Positions 1 to 9,258 of a stretch of 45,665 bases of DNA are shown one piece after another. Each line of letters opens with the position of its first letter. Position 1 is the stretch's first letter. The stretch covers positions 1-45,665 of the forward strand of contig JAMLHN010000033.1 in NCBI GenBank assembly GCA_023957115.1, given 5' to 3'. Under the pieces are notes generated by a model that saw nothing but the letters and a program-made list of their open reading frames with translations, was not told the DNA's origin and made no database searches. The stretch is from Thermomicrobiales bacterium. Lineage in GTDB: Bacteria; Chloroflexota; Chloroflexia; Thermomicrobiales; UBA6265. Both the position numbers and the translations under genes were made by a program.

Positions 1-15
1 GAGTCCCTTGGGCAT
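1..15 (-). CDS. Possible 5' end of a gene leaving the window on the left
   Basis: On the minus strand an AAAGGA Shine-Dalgarno-like stretch (about positions 23-28) lies 7 nt before an ATG at 13-15, followed by codons for Pro-Lys-Gly-Leu up to the window edge. Only five codons are visible, so no product can be given. It would run in the same direction as most genes of the next 13 kb. It may equally be a chance match; the spacing and the purine-rich signal are the only support. Confidence 0.25.
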
Positions 16-142
16 GGAAGTTCCTTTGCGTAAGCTGCACGGTTGCCCGTACCGTATCGCCCCGGTCGACTCCACGCAACGCGATATCCCTGGTTCGATC
101 GGCCGGAATCGCGCGAGCGATGCCAGCGGTCCACTGCTCTCA

Positions 143-300
143 TACTGAATCCGGGTGATTGCTTGGGGATCGGGTAGCCGCCGGCCCGGTGCCGGTGAAG
201 CACCACTGGCACCGGGCCGGCGGCTACCTCATGCGATCCTTGGCCTGACCGATGGTGAGCCGATCATGCCGCATCCTGTTGTGTTCACCCGGATTCGGTA
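143..300. repeat. MITE-like element with GTAGCCGCCGGC hairpin, copy 1
   Basis: The outer ends form a 16-bp inverted repeat with one mismatch (TACTGAATCCGGGTGA at 143-158, complement at 285-300). Inside is a perfect 20-bp stem (174-193 pairing with 208-227) around a 14-nt loop. The order outer end, TGCTTGGGGAT, hairpin, outer end recurs at 40970-41084 and, more decayed, near 4269; the hairpin alone recurs near 25196. It carries no gene. It behaves like a small non-autonomous mobile element, but no transposase is in the window. The rest of the gap (16-142 and 301-531) shows no convincing gene or site. Confidence 0.75.
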
Positions 301-531
301 CCAGTCACATGGCCGGTCGAGCAGCGACGCGGAGCGCTCGATCACGGATCGCAGGATTGCGTTGGTCCGCGGTCCGACTGACTCCTGTGGACCGTGCTCG
401 GTTCGTAGGCAAAGCAACGAGCACCTTCCGCGCTCTTGCCGGCTTGGATAGCCGCGAGGATACACAATCGCGCGTCACGAAACGCATGAGCTCAGGTCGA
501 AACCGGGGGCAGCAACAGTCCTCGGGATGAG

Positions 532-1602
532 CTAGATGACCTCCAGGTCGTTCACTCCTGGAAGCGCCGGAAACGGCGCGTGCGGTTCCGCCTGATACCA
601 GAATGCCGTCGACGCGATGTCGTCCTGTAGCGGGAGATAGCGTCGCTTGCCCTCCAGCGTCGAGCGCCAGCCGAGCGCCTGGATGGTGACGCGCAGCTCT
701 TCCTTGAAATGGATTGGGTCGGGGATATGCCAGCGATACATGCCGAAGCGCTGCTGGCTCTGATAGAGGCCGTCCGGTTTGATGACTTGTGGTAAGCCGA
801 GAAACGGCGTGGAGAATGCTCCATATTCCCCCGGCGGATGCTCGAAGTTCCAGGCGCCCCCGAAGTAATCCTCTGTGCCGGTTCCGCAGATGGTCGGCCA
901 GTCCCGGTCGCCGTCGAGGTAGAACTTGACTTCTCCTTCGCCCCACCAGCCGTTGTTGTTCACACCCCAGGCGATATAGGTGCCGACGTAGTGTCCCCGG
1001 CCGCGCACACCGTCGAGCAGCGTATGCACGTCGCCATAGGGGAGCGGGTTATTCCGTCGCCATTGGGCATGGAGGTACGCTGCGTCGTCCTCGATCTGCG
1101 TCAGCTCGTAGTCGATCGAGAAGTAAAACGACGCGACTTCGTCCGGGGAAAGATTCTCGACCGTGATGCGTGCCGATGTCCGGAACGGCATCGGCCAGTA
1201 GCTGTTGAATCCACCCGCAGGATTGACCGCGACCGGAATCGAGCTGACATTGCAACGCACGCACCAACCGGAGCAGAAGAAATCTCCCAGCGGGGTTTCG
1301 ACGGAGGGTGTTGCTTCCCCATCCCAGTACATGCGCAGCACGAGACGGCGCCAGTGGGTGGGATGCACGGTCAGCCAGATATGCGTGATCTTTCCTGGGC
1401 CCTCGATCTCGGCCAGGGTCACGGTCTCGTGGCCACCGATTGCGATATAGGGCGAGACTTTCCAGCCCTGTCCAAGTTCACGCGCCGATGCCGCCGCCAG
1501 TCCATCGGTCGACCTTCCCCCAGCGCCCCGTGCTCCGGTTGGATTCTCCGGGCTGATGCTGCGGCTTTCCGCATTCGCCAAACGGCTCACGTTCCCAAGC
1601 AT
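532..1602 (-). CDS. GH172 / DUF2961 family glycoside hydrolase
   Basis: A 356-residue protein of the DUF2961 family, now GH172, whose characterised members act on fructofuranosyl and arabinofuranosyl linkages. Seen in the sequence: an N-terminal stretch ISPENPTGARGAGG typical of the family, GPGKITHIWLT near residue 68, GEGEVKFYLDGD near 211 and GTGTEDYFG near 230. The last two are the conserved acidic segments expected to contribute catalytic residues. The length is normal for a single-domain member. No signal peptide is seen, so it is probably cytoplasmic. The start at 1602 is chosen because GGAGG ends 8 nt before it; an in-frame ATG two codons earlier (1608) is too close to that signal, and the frame stays open to 1743. 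It stands alone, downstream of the surface-protein gene in the same direction. The sugar substrate cannot be told from sequence. Confidence 0.85.
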   Translation of the reverse strand: MLGNVSRLANAESRSISPENPTGARGAGGRSTDGLAAASARELGQGWKVSPYIAIGGHETVTLAEIEGPGKITHIWLTVHPTHWRRLVLRMYWDGEATPSVETPLGDFFCSGWCVRCNVSSIPVAVNPAGGFNSYWPMPFRTSARITVENLSPDEVASFYFSIDYELTQIEDDAAYLHAQWRRNNPLPYGDVHTLLDGVRGRGHYVGTYIAWGVNNNGWWGEGEVKFYLDGDRDWPTICGTGTEDYFGGAWNFEHPPGEYGAFSTPFLGLPQVIKPDGLYQSQQRFGMYRWHIPDPIHFKEELRVTIQALGWRSTLEGKRRYLPLQDDIASTAFWYQAEPHAPFPALPGVNDLEVI

Positions 1603-1809
1603 TGCCATTTCCTCCAGTGAACATCCATAGGTCACGGTGCCCGACATGGTACGGCAAGTTCGCCTGCGGTTCGCAGCGCACGGGCCTGTGGTCCACGATC
1701 GCTCCCCCAGGCGCATCGATTGCCATGTCGAACACCAGCTCACTGGTCCGGGGCCGGCGTTACCGTGAAGTCCAGAATGGTTGCCACCTTCGACCGGTCT
1801 GCAAAGCGG

Positions 1810-1840
1810 AACCGGGGCCGGAGGAGGTCCGGCCCCGGTT
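1810..1840 (-). terminator. Perfect 13-bp hairpin behind the LPNTG gene
   Basis: AACCGGGGCCGGA (1810-1822) pairs perfectly with TCCGGCCCCGGTT (1828-1840) around a 5-nt loop, 25 nt beyond the stop codon of the LPNTG surface-protein gene on the minus strand. The following minus-strand bases include only a short TTT, so it is a plausible but imperfect intrinsic terminator. Confidence 0.55.
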
Positions 1841-1864
1841 CGGAGGAGGGAAACCTGCCGTCCG

Positions 1865-4093
1865 CTATGGACGGTGGCGCGAGCGCGGTCGCTGGGGCGT
1901 GTGCAGCGCCACGGCTGCGCCCAGCGCCATCAGGCTGAGCAGAAGCGGAAGGGTGGTGCTGGCCCCCTCGCGCTCCGCGGGTACGGAAATGCCGGTGTTC
2001 GGCAAATTGGTCGGATTGGATGCTCCACCAGTCGAGCTGCCGGTCGCCGGTGGACGATTGGGAAGGTGGCCCGGTTTGGACGTATGTCCCGGCGTCTCCG
2101 GCGCGCTTGGTGCCGGCTTCGGACCTCCCGGTTTACCGGGCCCGCTGGGCTCCTGGCCCATCAGCTTGACGATGGCAAAGGGTGAGAAACTGCTGGTCAC
2201 GCCGCAGACCTGGCCGTTGCCGGCGGAGGTGGTGATATCGACCCAGGAGCCGTTCTCATAGTGGAGCAGACGCACATTCGCGGCGTTTTCGGCAACGTCG
2301 CCCACGATCGGCAGGCAGACCTCCGCCGCGCCGTCGATCACCGCCGTAGTGGTGATATCGACCATGATCACGAGCTGGCCCTGATATTGGGCGGGCAGCG
2401 GCGGCGCGAATGCGGGATTGAGCTGGGTAACATAGGTTTCGCCTGGAACGACGACGTTCTCGAAGGTCACGCTTCCGCCAGCGACCGGCACGGTCACATC
2501 GCTGCCGGCTGGAGTGTTGGCCGCCGGCGTCAGGCAACCCTGGACATAGGCGTGGCCCAACTGTTGGGTTGCGTCCTCGACCCAGACGCCCCATTCATTG
2601 GACTGACTTGCCGGCAACGTGAACTGGACGTGCTGCGGCCCATTCCCGGCGGTGATCTGCGTGCTGTCGTTGTATCCCGGAGCGGCGGCCGGCACGAAGA
2701 TATGAATCCCGAGCTCAACGGGCTCACTGGTCTCGAGATCGAACGTGACCAATCCGTGGCATGTGATCGACAGGTTCTCCACCTGCGTATCGACCGTCGG
2801 TTGGGGTTCGTCATCGAGACAGTCGGTGGCATAGGCGATACCGAGGGGTTCCCAGCCGCCGCTGGCACGCGCTACGAGCGAGTCATATACCCCGGCGGGA
2901 ATGTACGAATCGAACGTTCCGCTCGTTTCGTCACTGGAGAACCACATTATGCTGAGCTGCGTATGCGGATTGGTGGACGCATCATAGAGCCGGATGGCCC
3001 AGTTCGATGGCCATTCACCCGTGTACGTGACGATACCGTCACACGTCAACGACAACTCGATGTCGCCGGATGCCCACTCTTCGCCATCTACACAGCCGTA
3101 AACCGTGGCCTTGCCGATGATGGAACCGGCAACTGGGGAGTGAATGTAGGCATCGATGACATCATCGATCGCGGGATTCACCTCGATTGACACCTGGAAG
3201 ATGCCGGTACCGGTCACCATGAATGAGACGCCACCCAGCTCTCGATGCTCAAGCGGCGTATACGGATTCGTGAACTGGATGTACAACTCCTCATCGGCTG
3301 CCTCTGTGATGGTGAAGGTCAGCGCGCCGTCACAGGCGAGCGATGTGCTGGAGATCACGGTTGGGGTGTTGGGCTCTTCGTCGTCGGGATAGGAGAACCC
3401 ACAGTCCTGACTACTCAACGCAAGTTGTTTCGTGCCGGTGAGCGTTACGATCACCCAGCGGCCCGCTGTATAGGCGCGGCGACTGTAGTCGAGCGTGACC
3501 GAGACTGGTCCAACCGTCGAGCCATCGACGACGCGGTCATCGATGCTGGGATCGACATGTCCTGGCAGCCCCGGTTGATAGGCATAAATGATGAGGTCGA
3601 TATCGCCAGCAACCTCGATGGTGAACGTGATGTTTCCCGAACAGTCCGCAGAAAACCCCGAGATGACGGGATCGATGCCTTGTGGTTCTTCGGAATCGCC
3701 GTCGTCGTTCTCATTGACCTCCTCTGGCTCGCCGTCATCGGCTGGTGCTGGCTCGTCGGTCTGGTTCTCGACAACCGGGTCTTCGCTGGCTGGTTGCTCG
3801 GCAGCCGGCTCGTCCACCGTTGCTTCATCGGTCATCGGCGCTTCGATCGCTGGTTGTTCAGCAACCGGAGCTTCTGTCTGCCCTTCGACCACCGGGGGCT
3901 CCGGCTGCGGCTTGACGACTGGTGGAACCTCCTCCACCGGCGGTGGTTCGCGCTCTGGAATCGTTTCTTCGGTGACGACCGGGGCCTGACTGGCGCCGAT
4001 CTCTTCTTCTTGCGCGCCGACCGACGCGGTTGACAACACAAGCGTCGCCACCAGCATCAGCGTCAGCATGCCCACCATGAACCTGCGTAGCAC
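1865..4093 (-). CDS. LPNTG-anchored surface protein with four tandem cysteine-paired modules
   Basis: A 742-residue secreted protein. The GTG start at 4093 has GGAGG 7 nt upstream; longer in-frame starts lack a binding site. Residues 1-28 are a signal peptide ending SVGAQ. Residues 29-140 are a Pro/Glu/Val-rich linker. Four modules of about 75-100 residues follow, each opening with a C-x-G segment (ADCSGNITFTI, LACDGALTFTI, LTCDGIVTYTG, ITCHGLVTFDL) and closing with a second cysteine; the pairs are C151/C231, C254/C334, C351/C425 and C445/C520. Residues about 530-645 form a different domain with C593, C630 and SSFSPFAIV. A Pro/Gly stalk leads to LPNTG (697-701), a hydrophobic segment and an Arg-rich tail, the classic sortase signal. 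It is probably covalently attached to the cell envelope, as an adhesin, stalk or ligand binder. No enzyme motif is seen, and no sortase gene is in the window. Confidence 0.8.
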   Translation of the reverse strand: MLRRFMVGMLTLMLVATLVLSTASVGAQEEEIGASQAPVVTEETIPEREPPPVEEVPPVVKPQPEPPVVEGQTEAPVAEQPAIEAPMTDEATVDEPAAEQPASEDPVVENQTDEPAPADDGEPEEVNENDDGDSEEPQGIDPVISGFSADCSGNITFTIEVAGDIDLIIYAYQPGLPGHVDPSIDDRVVDGSTVGPVSVTLDYSRRAYTAGRWVIVTLTGTKQLALSSQDCGFSYPDDEEPNTPTVISSTSLACDGALTFTITEAADEELYIQFTNPYTPLEHRELGGVSFMVTGTGIFQVSIEVNPAIDDVIDAYIHSPVAGSIIGKATVYGCVDGEEWASGDIELSLTCDGIVTYTGEWPSNWAIRLYDASTNPHTQLSIMWFSSDETSGTFDSYIPAGVYDSLVARASGGWEPLGIAYATDCLDDEPQPTVDTQVENLSITCHGLVTFDLETSEPVELGIHIFVPAAAPGYNDSTQITAGNGPQHVQFTLPASQSNEWGVWVEDATQQLGHAYVQGCLTPAANTPAGSDVTVPVAGGSVTFENVVVPGETYVTQLNPAFAPPLPAQYQGQLVIMVDITTTAVIDGAAEVCLPIVGDVAENAANVRLLHYENGSWVDITTSAGNGQVCGVTSSFSPFAIVKLMGQEPSGPGKPGGPKPAPSAPETPGHTSKPGHLPNRPPATGSSTGGASNPTNLPNTGISVPAEREGASTTLPLLLSLMALGAAVALHTPQRPRSRHRP

Positions 4094-4268
4094 GTCGCTT
4101 CCTCCTCGAAACCCCTCGCCCAAACGTCCGCGCTTGCGGGTGTGGCGAACCTTGCCTCGATGGTGTACGCAGCGCGTTTCCCGCGCGGTGTTGGGGGGCA
4201 CAGCGTATGTGTGCTCTGCAACACAGCACGGGGAAACTGGCTTGGGTTTGTCGTTATGCACAGAGCTC

Positions 4269-4346
4269 TACGGAATCCGCGCGATGACTTGGGGATACAA
4301 CCAACGGTAGCCGGCGGTGCTTCGCCAGCACAGGGCCGGCGGCTAC
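4269..4346. repeat. Decayed copy of the GTAGCCGCCGGC hairpin element
   Basis: TACGGAATCCGCGCGATGA and CTTGGGGATAC at 4269-4298 match the left part of the elements at 143 and 40970. GTAGCC...GGCCGGCGGCTAC at 4308-4346 is a shortened, imperfect form of their hairpin. A weak match to the right end (TCGGGATTACGA) may lie near 4418-4431. The rest of the 578-base gap between the two secreted-protein genes (4094-4671) should hold the surface-protein promoter, but nothing else was recognised. Confidence 0.6.
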
Positions 4347-4671
4347 GAAGCACGGAGAGGGAGGGAGGAACGTCGCCATGAATGGCGACGCTACGGACCT
4401 GTCGGTCGTGGCGATGAGTCGGGATTACGATTTGCCGTGCGTCCGCACGCAAAAAGGGGTGTTAGAGCGCCTTGCAGATGAGTTCAGACAACCTGCTCTG
4501 GACGTTCAGGGAGAACCAAAGCCGTCCTGTCGCGTACGTACGCACCACAGGAGTATGAGCCCAGCGTTTCAACGTTGGGGAGTGGCTCCCCTACGCCCCG
4601 GTCGAGACGCCGGAGATGTAGTGGCAGACAACGGGCGATTGCCCACTGCCTGCCGATAGCTGCCTGCTCGT

Positions 4672-5388
4672 CTAGCTCTTCTCGAATCCGTAGCCCGGGG
4701 AGAGATCGAATGGGTCGAAAACGACCGAATCGACCTGGAAGACGCCGTTGACATTCACGAAGACGAAGAGGTCGAGCACCTGATCGCCATCGTTGACGAA
4801 GGGATCGGTATTGAGCACCAGTGCGCCGGTGCGGCCGTCGCCCAGGTAGGCGATGGTGAGCACCCCGTCGATGCTGGCACGTTCTTCTTCCTCTCGATCG
4901 CCCCGGTTGGAGAGCGCGATTTCGACGGCGTCATCGAGATCAGCGCCCGTCAGCGAGAGATCGATCCCGTAAAAGTCCGCTGCGGCTGCCGGGGACATCA
5001 GCGCAGCCACAGCTGCGCGGTTGCCGGCATTGGTGCAGGCCCAAAAGAGGGTGAGCGTATCGAGCACGCCGTCGATGGTGGCCGCATCGGCCAAGCCGGT
5101 GATTTGCATCGCCTCGATACCATGGCTGGTCACATCCGGGGCGCTGATCGGGACCGGGGTGGCCAGCGTCGTGGAGATTGCCGAAACATCGACGGATTCC
5201 ACGGTGCATTCATCCGGCGCGGGCGCAAATGGCTCGCTCACGATCCAGGGACGAAGCTCCGCTGAGGCGATGTCCGGAGCCTGGTCGACGGTGGGGGTGG
5301 CGTCCTGAGCCAGTGCCGGGGTCAGGGTGACGAGTGCCGCCAGCATGGCGATGGCAATCGACGCAAGAGAAACGACGCGAGGTTTCAT
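4672..5388 (-). CDS. Secreted protein with NTF2/SnoaL-like character
   Basis: A 238-residue protein. The ATG at 5388 follows AAAGGAG at good spacing. A signal peptide (about residues 1-27, ending TPALAQ) is followed by DATPTV, the Ala/Thr/Pro start typical of this genome's exported proteins. The segment ATIDGVLDTLTLFWACTNAGN and the alternation of helix and strand after it recall NTF2/SnoaL-like domains that follow such leaders in related bacteria. This is a weak, fold-level resemblance rather than a motif match, and no catalytic residues can be named. It lies 207 nt from the end of the peptide-transporter operon and reads in the same direction, but it probably has its own promoter. Confidence 0.55.
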   Translation of the reverse strand: MKPRVVSLASIAIAMLAALVTLTPALAQDATPTVDQAPDIASAELRPWIVSEPFAPAPDECTVESVDVSAISTTLATPVPISAPDVTSHGIEAMQITGLADAATIDGVLDTLTLFWACTNAGNRAAVAALMSPAAAADFYGIDLSLTGADLDDAVEIALSNRGDREEEERASIDGVLTIAYLGDGRTGALVLNTDPFVNDGDQVLDLFVFVNVNGVFQVDSVVFDPFDLSPGYGFEKS

Positions 5389-5595
5389 CCTCTGCTCCTT
5401 TCGGGATAGTGGGGTTCCAGCGCGGTATGCGCCGAACCAAGAACGAATCGGGGGCAGTCCGAGCAATACTGTCTCTGATGATAGGCGATCCGGTGACGAC
5501 GGCAACCAATCCGTGCCCGTAGGTGCCGCCTTCCCGGAGTCTAGTGGGGACGTCCGTTATCGGCCGTTCGCGCCGGAGCTCCTCTGCGAGCTGCG

Positions 5596-6522
5596 CTATT
5601 TCAGCTTGGGATCGAGGACATCGCGCAGCCCATCGCCCAGCATATTGAGCGCGAAAATGAGCAGAGCGATCGTGATTCCCGGAAAGATCGCCATCCAGGG
5701 AGCAGTTTCCATGAACCCGAGCGCGTCTTTCAACAGCCCGCCCAGACTTGGGGTTGGGGGCTGGATACCCAGCCCAAGGAAGCTCAGGCTCGCTTCCACC
5801 AGAATGGCAAGCGCGAGACTGGCGCTGGCCATGACGATGATCGGCGCAAGCCCGTTTGGCAGGATATGCCGGATCAGAATGCGCCCGTTGCCCATGCCAA
5901 TCGTGCGGGCGGCTTCGACATACTCGTTCTCCCGGACGGAAAGAACCGAGGCTCGCGTGATCCGCGCGAACCCCGGAATCCGGCCGATGGCAATCGCCAC
6001 GATCAGACTCGGCAGCCCCGTACCGAAGGTGGCCACCAGGGCCAAGGCCAGCAGTAGATCTGGAAACGCGTAGAGAATGTCCATCGCGCGCATGATGACT
6101 TCGTCGACCCGTTTGCCGTAGAACCCGGCCAGCAAGCCAAGCGTGATGCCGACGATGCCCGCGACGGCGATCGAGACTGCGGCGACCAGCACCGACATGC
6201 GAATGCCATAGAGCACGCGGCTGAAGAGATCGCGTCCGAGATTGTCGGTTCCCATCACGTGCGACCGGGTCGGTCCCTGCAGGGCATCGATGACGGCAAT
6301 CTTCTTTGGATCGTACGGAGCAATGAGAGGCGCCGCGATGGCGGCGAGGATCGCGATGAGCAGGACGATGAGCCCGATGAGCGCCATCCGGTTGCGTGCC
6401 AGCTGGCGCAATCCGGATCCGATTCGGCCGGTGAGCGACGGGGATGCACCAGCCCCGGCCATGGGGGCGCCAGACCAGCGGGGGCTCATGGGATCGAGCG
6501 CTGGAGCGTTCGGATCGGTCAT
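5596..6522 (-). CDS. Dpp/Opp-type ABC transporter permease, DppC-like
   Basis: A 308-residue inner-membrane permease of the peptide/nickel/opine family. The sequence shows an N-terminal membrane anchor after a cytoplasmic lead, the family segment HVMGTDNLGRDLFSRVLYG, about six membrane helices, and the EAA loop EYVEAARTIGMGNGRILIRH that docks the ATPase. The C-terminus DVLDPKLK is typical. Its ATG (6522) overlaps the TGA of the upstream DppB-like gene in ATGA, so the two are translationally coupled and should form the heterodimeric channel. No ATP-binding subunit follows, so the importer must borrow ATPases encoded elsewhere. The substrate is unknown; the neighbouring aminotransferase and amidohydrolase suggest a nitrogen-containing small molecule or peptide. 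Confidence 0.92.
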   Translation of the reverse strand: MTDPNAPALDPMSPRWSGAPMAGAGASPSLTGRIGSGLRQLARNRMALIGLIVLLIAILAAIAAPLIAPYDPKKIAVIDALQGPTRSHVMGTDNLGRDLFSRVLYGIRMSVLVAAVSIAVAGIVGITLGLLAGFYGKRVDEVIMRAMDILYAFPDLLLALALVATFGTGLPSLIVAIAIGRIPGFARITRASVLSVRENEYVEAARTIGMGNGRILIRHILPNGLAPIIVMASASLALAILVEASLSFLGLGIQPPTPSLGGLLKDALGFMETAPWMAIFPGITIALLIFALNMLGDGLRDVLDPKLK

Positions 6523-7463
6523 TGGTAACTGATCCGTGGGTCGAGATAGACGTAGATCAGGTCGGTCACGAGATTCACGATCACGAATATCAAGGCAATG
6601 ACGATGATGCAGCCCTGGAGCAGCGGAATATCCCGGTCGAGCACGGCCTGAACCGTGAGGCGTCCAATTCCGGGAAGCGAAAAGATCTGTTCGATGATCA
6701 GCGCGCCACTGAGCAGGATACCCACCTGCACGCCAATGATGGTGACCGCCGGGATGAGCGCATTTCGCAACGCATGGCCGACGACCACACGCTGCTCGGT
6801 CTGACCCTTGGCGCGTGCGGTGCGAATGTAGTCGGCTCCCAGCACCTCGAGCATGCTGGACCGGATCATGCGCGTCAGGACGGCGGCGAAGGTGGTTCCC
6901 AACGCGATGGCGGGGAGCACCAGATGCCGCAATCCGCTGATGGGATCGTCGAGAATGCTGACATACCCACCCGGCGGAAAGATCTGCCAGTGCACCGAAA
7001 AGCCAAGGATGAGCAAAGTGCCCAACCAGAAGCCGGGAATGGAGAGCCCGGCAAAGGCGATCACCGAGACCAGACCGTCGATCCAGGTATTGCGCCGAAG
7101 CGCTGAGACGATACCGGCCGGGACCGCGATGAGCAGAGCGATCAGCATGGAAAAAAGCGCCAGCGGGAGCGTGACGGGGAGCCGTTCCGAGATGAGCTTG
7201 CCGACCGGTTGCTTGGTCATCACCGAGCTTCCCAGATCTCCCCGAAGCACATTGCCCCACCAACTGACGTACTGCACCAGCACCGGCCGGTCGAGCCCGA
7301 GCTGATGCTCGAGCGCGACCCGGGCTTCCGGAGTCGATTCGGTGCCGAGAATGGCATCGACGGGCGACCCCGGAATGAGATGCAGCAATGCAAATGAAAT
7401 CGTCGCGACGCCGACGATGACGACGAGCGCAAAGATAAGCCGTCGGATGAGGTAGGCCAGCAT
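6519..7463 (-). CDS. Dpp/Opp-type ABC transporter permease, DppB-like
   Basis: A 314-residue permease. It begins MLAYLIRRLIFALVVIVGVA, a DppB/GsiC-type first helix, followed by ISFALLHLIPGSPVDAILG, which is diagnostic of the B subunit. About six membrane helices and an EAA loop (DYIRTARAKGQTEQRVVVGH) are visible, and it ends DLIYVYLDPRISYQ as B subunits do. It starts 42 nt after the stop of the substrate-binding-protein gene and overlaps the C permease by four bases. It should form the other half of the membrane channel of that importer. Confidence 0.92.
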   Translation of the reverse strand: MLAYLIRRLIFALVVIVGVATISFALLHLIPGSPVDAILGTESTPEARVALEHQLGLDRPVLVQYVSWWGNVLRGDLGSSVMTKQPVGKLISERLPVTLPLALFSMLIALLIAVPAGIVSALRRNTWIDGLVSVIAFAGLSIPGFWLGTLLILGFSVHWQIFPPGGYVSILDDPISGLRHLVLPAIALGTTFAAVLTRMIRSSMLEVLGADYIRTARAKGQTEQRVVVGHALRNALIPAVTIIGVQVGILLSGALIIEQIFSLPGIGRLTVQAVLDRDIPLLQGCIIVIALIFVIVNLVTDLIYVYLDPRISYQ

Positions 7464-7505
7464 GTCTCCGTCACTCGCTCGTCGTCGATCGCCTGCACAA
7501 CGCTC

Positions 7506-9089
7506 TTACGAGAGCTGCGTTTCCTTCCAGCGGAGCTCAGACCATGGCAGCATGGTGAAGTCCTGCACATTGTCGCGCAGACCCCACGCCTGCTCCTGCA
7601 GGTTGAGCACGAAGTAGCCGGAGCGGTCCACAAAGATCTCCTGCGCTTTGGCGTAGGTCTCCATGCGCTCGTCGGGATTGGTCGAGCCCCGGCCCTGATC
7701 GAGCAGCTCGTCCATTTCCGGATCGCTGAACCTGGTGTAGTTCTTGGTGCCCAGCTCCCCCGAGTGCAGGATATCGAGCATCGAAAGGTCGGGATCGACC
7801 TTGCTGCTATGCGCGGTCATCGACATTTCGAACTCGCTGTTGGTGAAGACCTCGCTGAACCAGGTGGTCGACTCGATCTGCTCGATCTCGATGTTGATGT
7901 TGAGCTCGGAAAGGTAGGCTTGGATGATCTGGGCCGCCGCCGGTTCCCAGGCCACCGCCGGGACGATGCGCATGGTAACCGAGAAGCCATCGGCGTAGCC
8001 GGCATCGGCCATCAGCTGCTTGGCACGATCGGGATCGTATGCCCATCCATCGACCTCTGCTCGATATGGATTGCCCTCGGGGAGCATGGTGTTGCTGATC
8101 ATGCCGGTACCGTAGAAGGCCGCCTGCATGATGTCGTCCCGGTTGAAACCGCAGCGGATCGCCTGGCGAACCTGCAGATTGTCGAACGGCGCCACCGAGG
8201 TGTTGACCGAGAGATGCGGCCAGAGGCTGGAGGTCAGCAGCTCGACATTCACGCCCTCGTTGTCGGCCAGGGACTCGATGTCCTTGGCGGCCACTTCCGT
8301 GCCGTGGATGTCGCCGGTGCGAATATTGGCAACCGCCGTCTCGGCCTGCGGGATGATCCGATGCTCCACCCTCGCCAGATAGGGCAGCCCCTCTTCCCAG
8401 TAGTTCTCGTTGCGCACCAGAACGACGGACTGGTCCTTGACATTGCTTTCGATGATGAATGGACCGGACCCGATGGGGGCCACCTCCCAGGTGGCCGTGT
8501 CCTCGACGGCTTCCTGGGGAAGAATCGACGTTTCCAGGCGGCAGAGCGCCAACAGCAACGGCGCAAACGGCTCGGTGTAGTTCAGGATGACCGTCGAGGC
8601 GTCCGGCGTCTCGATCGAATCGAGTGCGGAGAAGTAGCCCTTGGCCACTGCTGGAACCTCCGGATCCATGATCCGCTCGAAGCTCCATTTGACATCGTCC
8701 GAGGTCAGCTCGCGACCGTTGGAGAAGGTCACACCCGAGCGGAGGTTGAAGGTATAGGTGAGCCCGTCTTCGGAGACCTCGTACGACTCCGCCAGTGATG
8801 GCCCCGGCTCGCTCGTCTCCGGATCGAGCCGCAGCAAGCGGTCGAAGACCTGATCCATGACATACCAGGATGCGACCGCGCCGGCGATGTGCGGATCGAG
8901 CCCCGATGGGTTGGTGCCGTTATTGAAAATGAGGGTGCCGCCGTCCTCGGACGCCTGGGCGTAGACCGAGGCGCCGGTCGCCGAGTTGTAGGCAATCGGC
9001 AGAACCGCCCCGGACGCCAGGGCGCCGAGGAGGAGCTTGCGGCGATCCAGCTCGATGGTTCGCAATTTGTTCAGCTCGGGTGTCGACAT
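7506..9089 (-). CDS. Family 5 extracellular substrate-binding protein (DppA/OppA-like)
   Basis: A 527-residue solute-binding protein for the adjacent permeases. ATG 9089 follows AAGGAG at normal spacing; longer starts add an unlikely leader. ELDRRKLLLGALASG (RR at residues 16-17) is a twin-arginine signal, so the protein is probably exported folded. The mature part has the family 5 hallmarks: GLDPHIAGAVASW near the N-terminus, SLAESYEVSEDGLTYTFNLR, and SNGRELTSDDVKWSFERI. The length is usual for the family. It is separated from the upstream amidohydrolase gene by 169 nt without a recognisable terminator, so it may be transcribed both from the operon promoter and from its own. The ligand is not predictable; family members bind peptides, nickel, glutathione and opines. 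Confidence 0.92.
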   Translation of the reverse strand: MSTPELNKLRTIELDRRKLLLGALASGAVLPIAYNSATGASVYAQASEDGGTLIFNNGTNPSGLDPHIAGAVASWYVMDQVFDRLLRLDPETSEPGPSLAESYEVSEDGLTYTFNLRSGVTFSNGRELTSDDVKWSFERIMDPEVPAVAKGYFSALDSIETPDASTVILNYTEPFAPLLLALCRLETSILPQEAVEDTATWEVAPIGSGPFIIESNVKDQSVVLVRNENYWEEGLPYLARVEHRIIPQAETAVANIRTGDIHGTEVAAKDIESLADNEGVNVELLTSSLWPHLSVNTSVAPFDNLQVRQAIRCGFNRDDIMQAAFYGTGMISNTMLPEGNPYRAEVDGWAYDPDRAKQLMADAGYADGFSVTMRIVPAVAWEPAAAQIIQAYLSELNINIEIEQIESTTWFSEVFTNSEFEMSMTAHSSKVDPDLSMLDILHSGELGTKNYTRFSDPEMDELLDQGRGSTNPDERMETYAKAQEIFVDRSGYFVLNLQEQAWGLRDNVQDFTMLPWSELRWKETQLS

Positions 9090-9258
9090 ACATTGATCTC
9101 CTTCGACCTTGTGGTTTGTGGTTCCCGTGTCCCGTATCGAAATCCGCCTCAGACCGTTGTGCGCGCGTTGCACCTCCCTTTGCGTTGAGGTCCGGAGGCC
9201 GGAGATTCGACGCTTCAGCATCGTTCGGAACCGAATCCAGCTTCTCCGAGCTCCGGAC

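Noticed and set aside
1603..1743. 47-residue N-terminal extension of the GH172 gene
   Set aside because: A GGAGG site points to 1602, and the extension has no conserved sequence.
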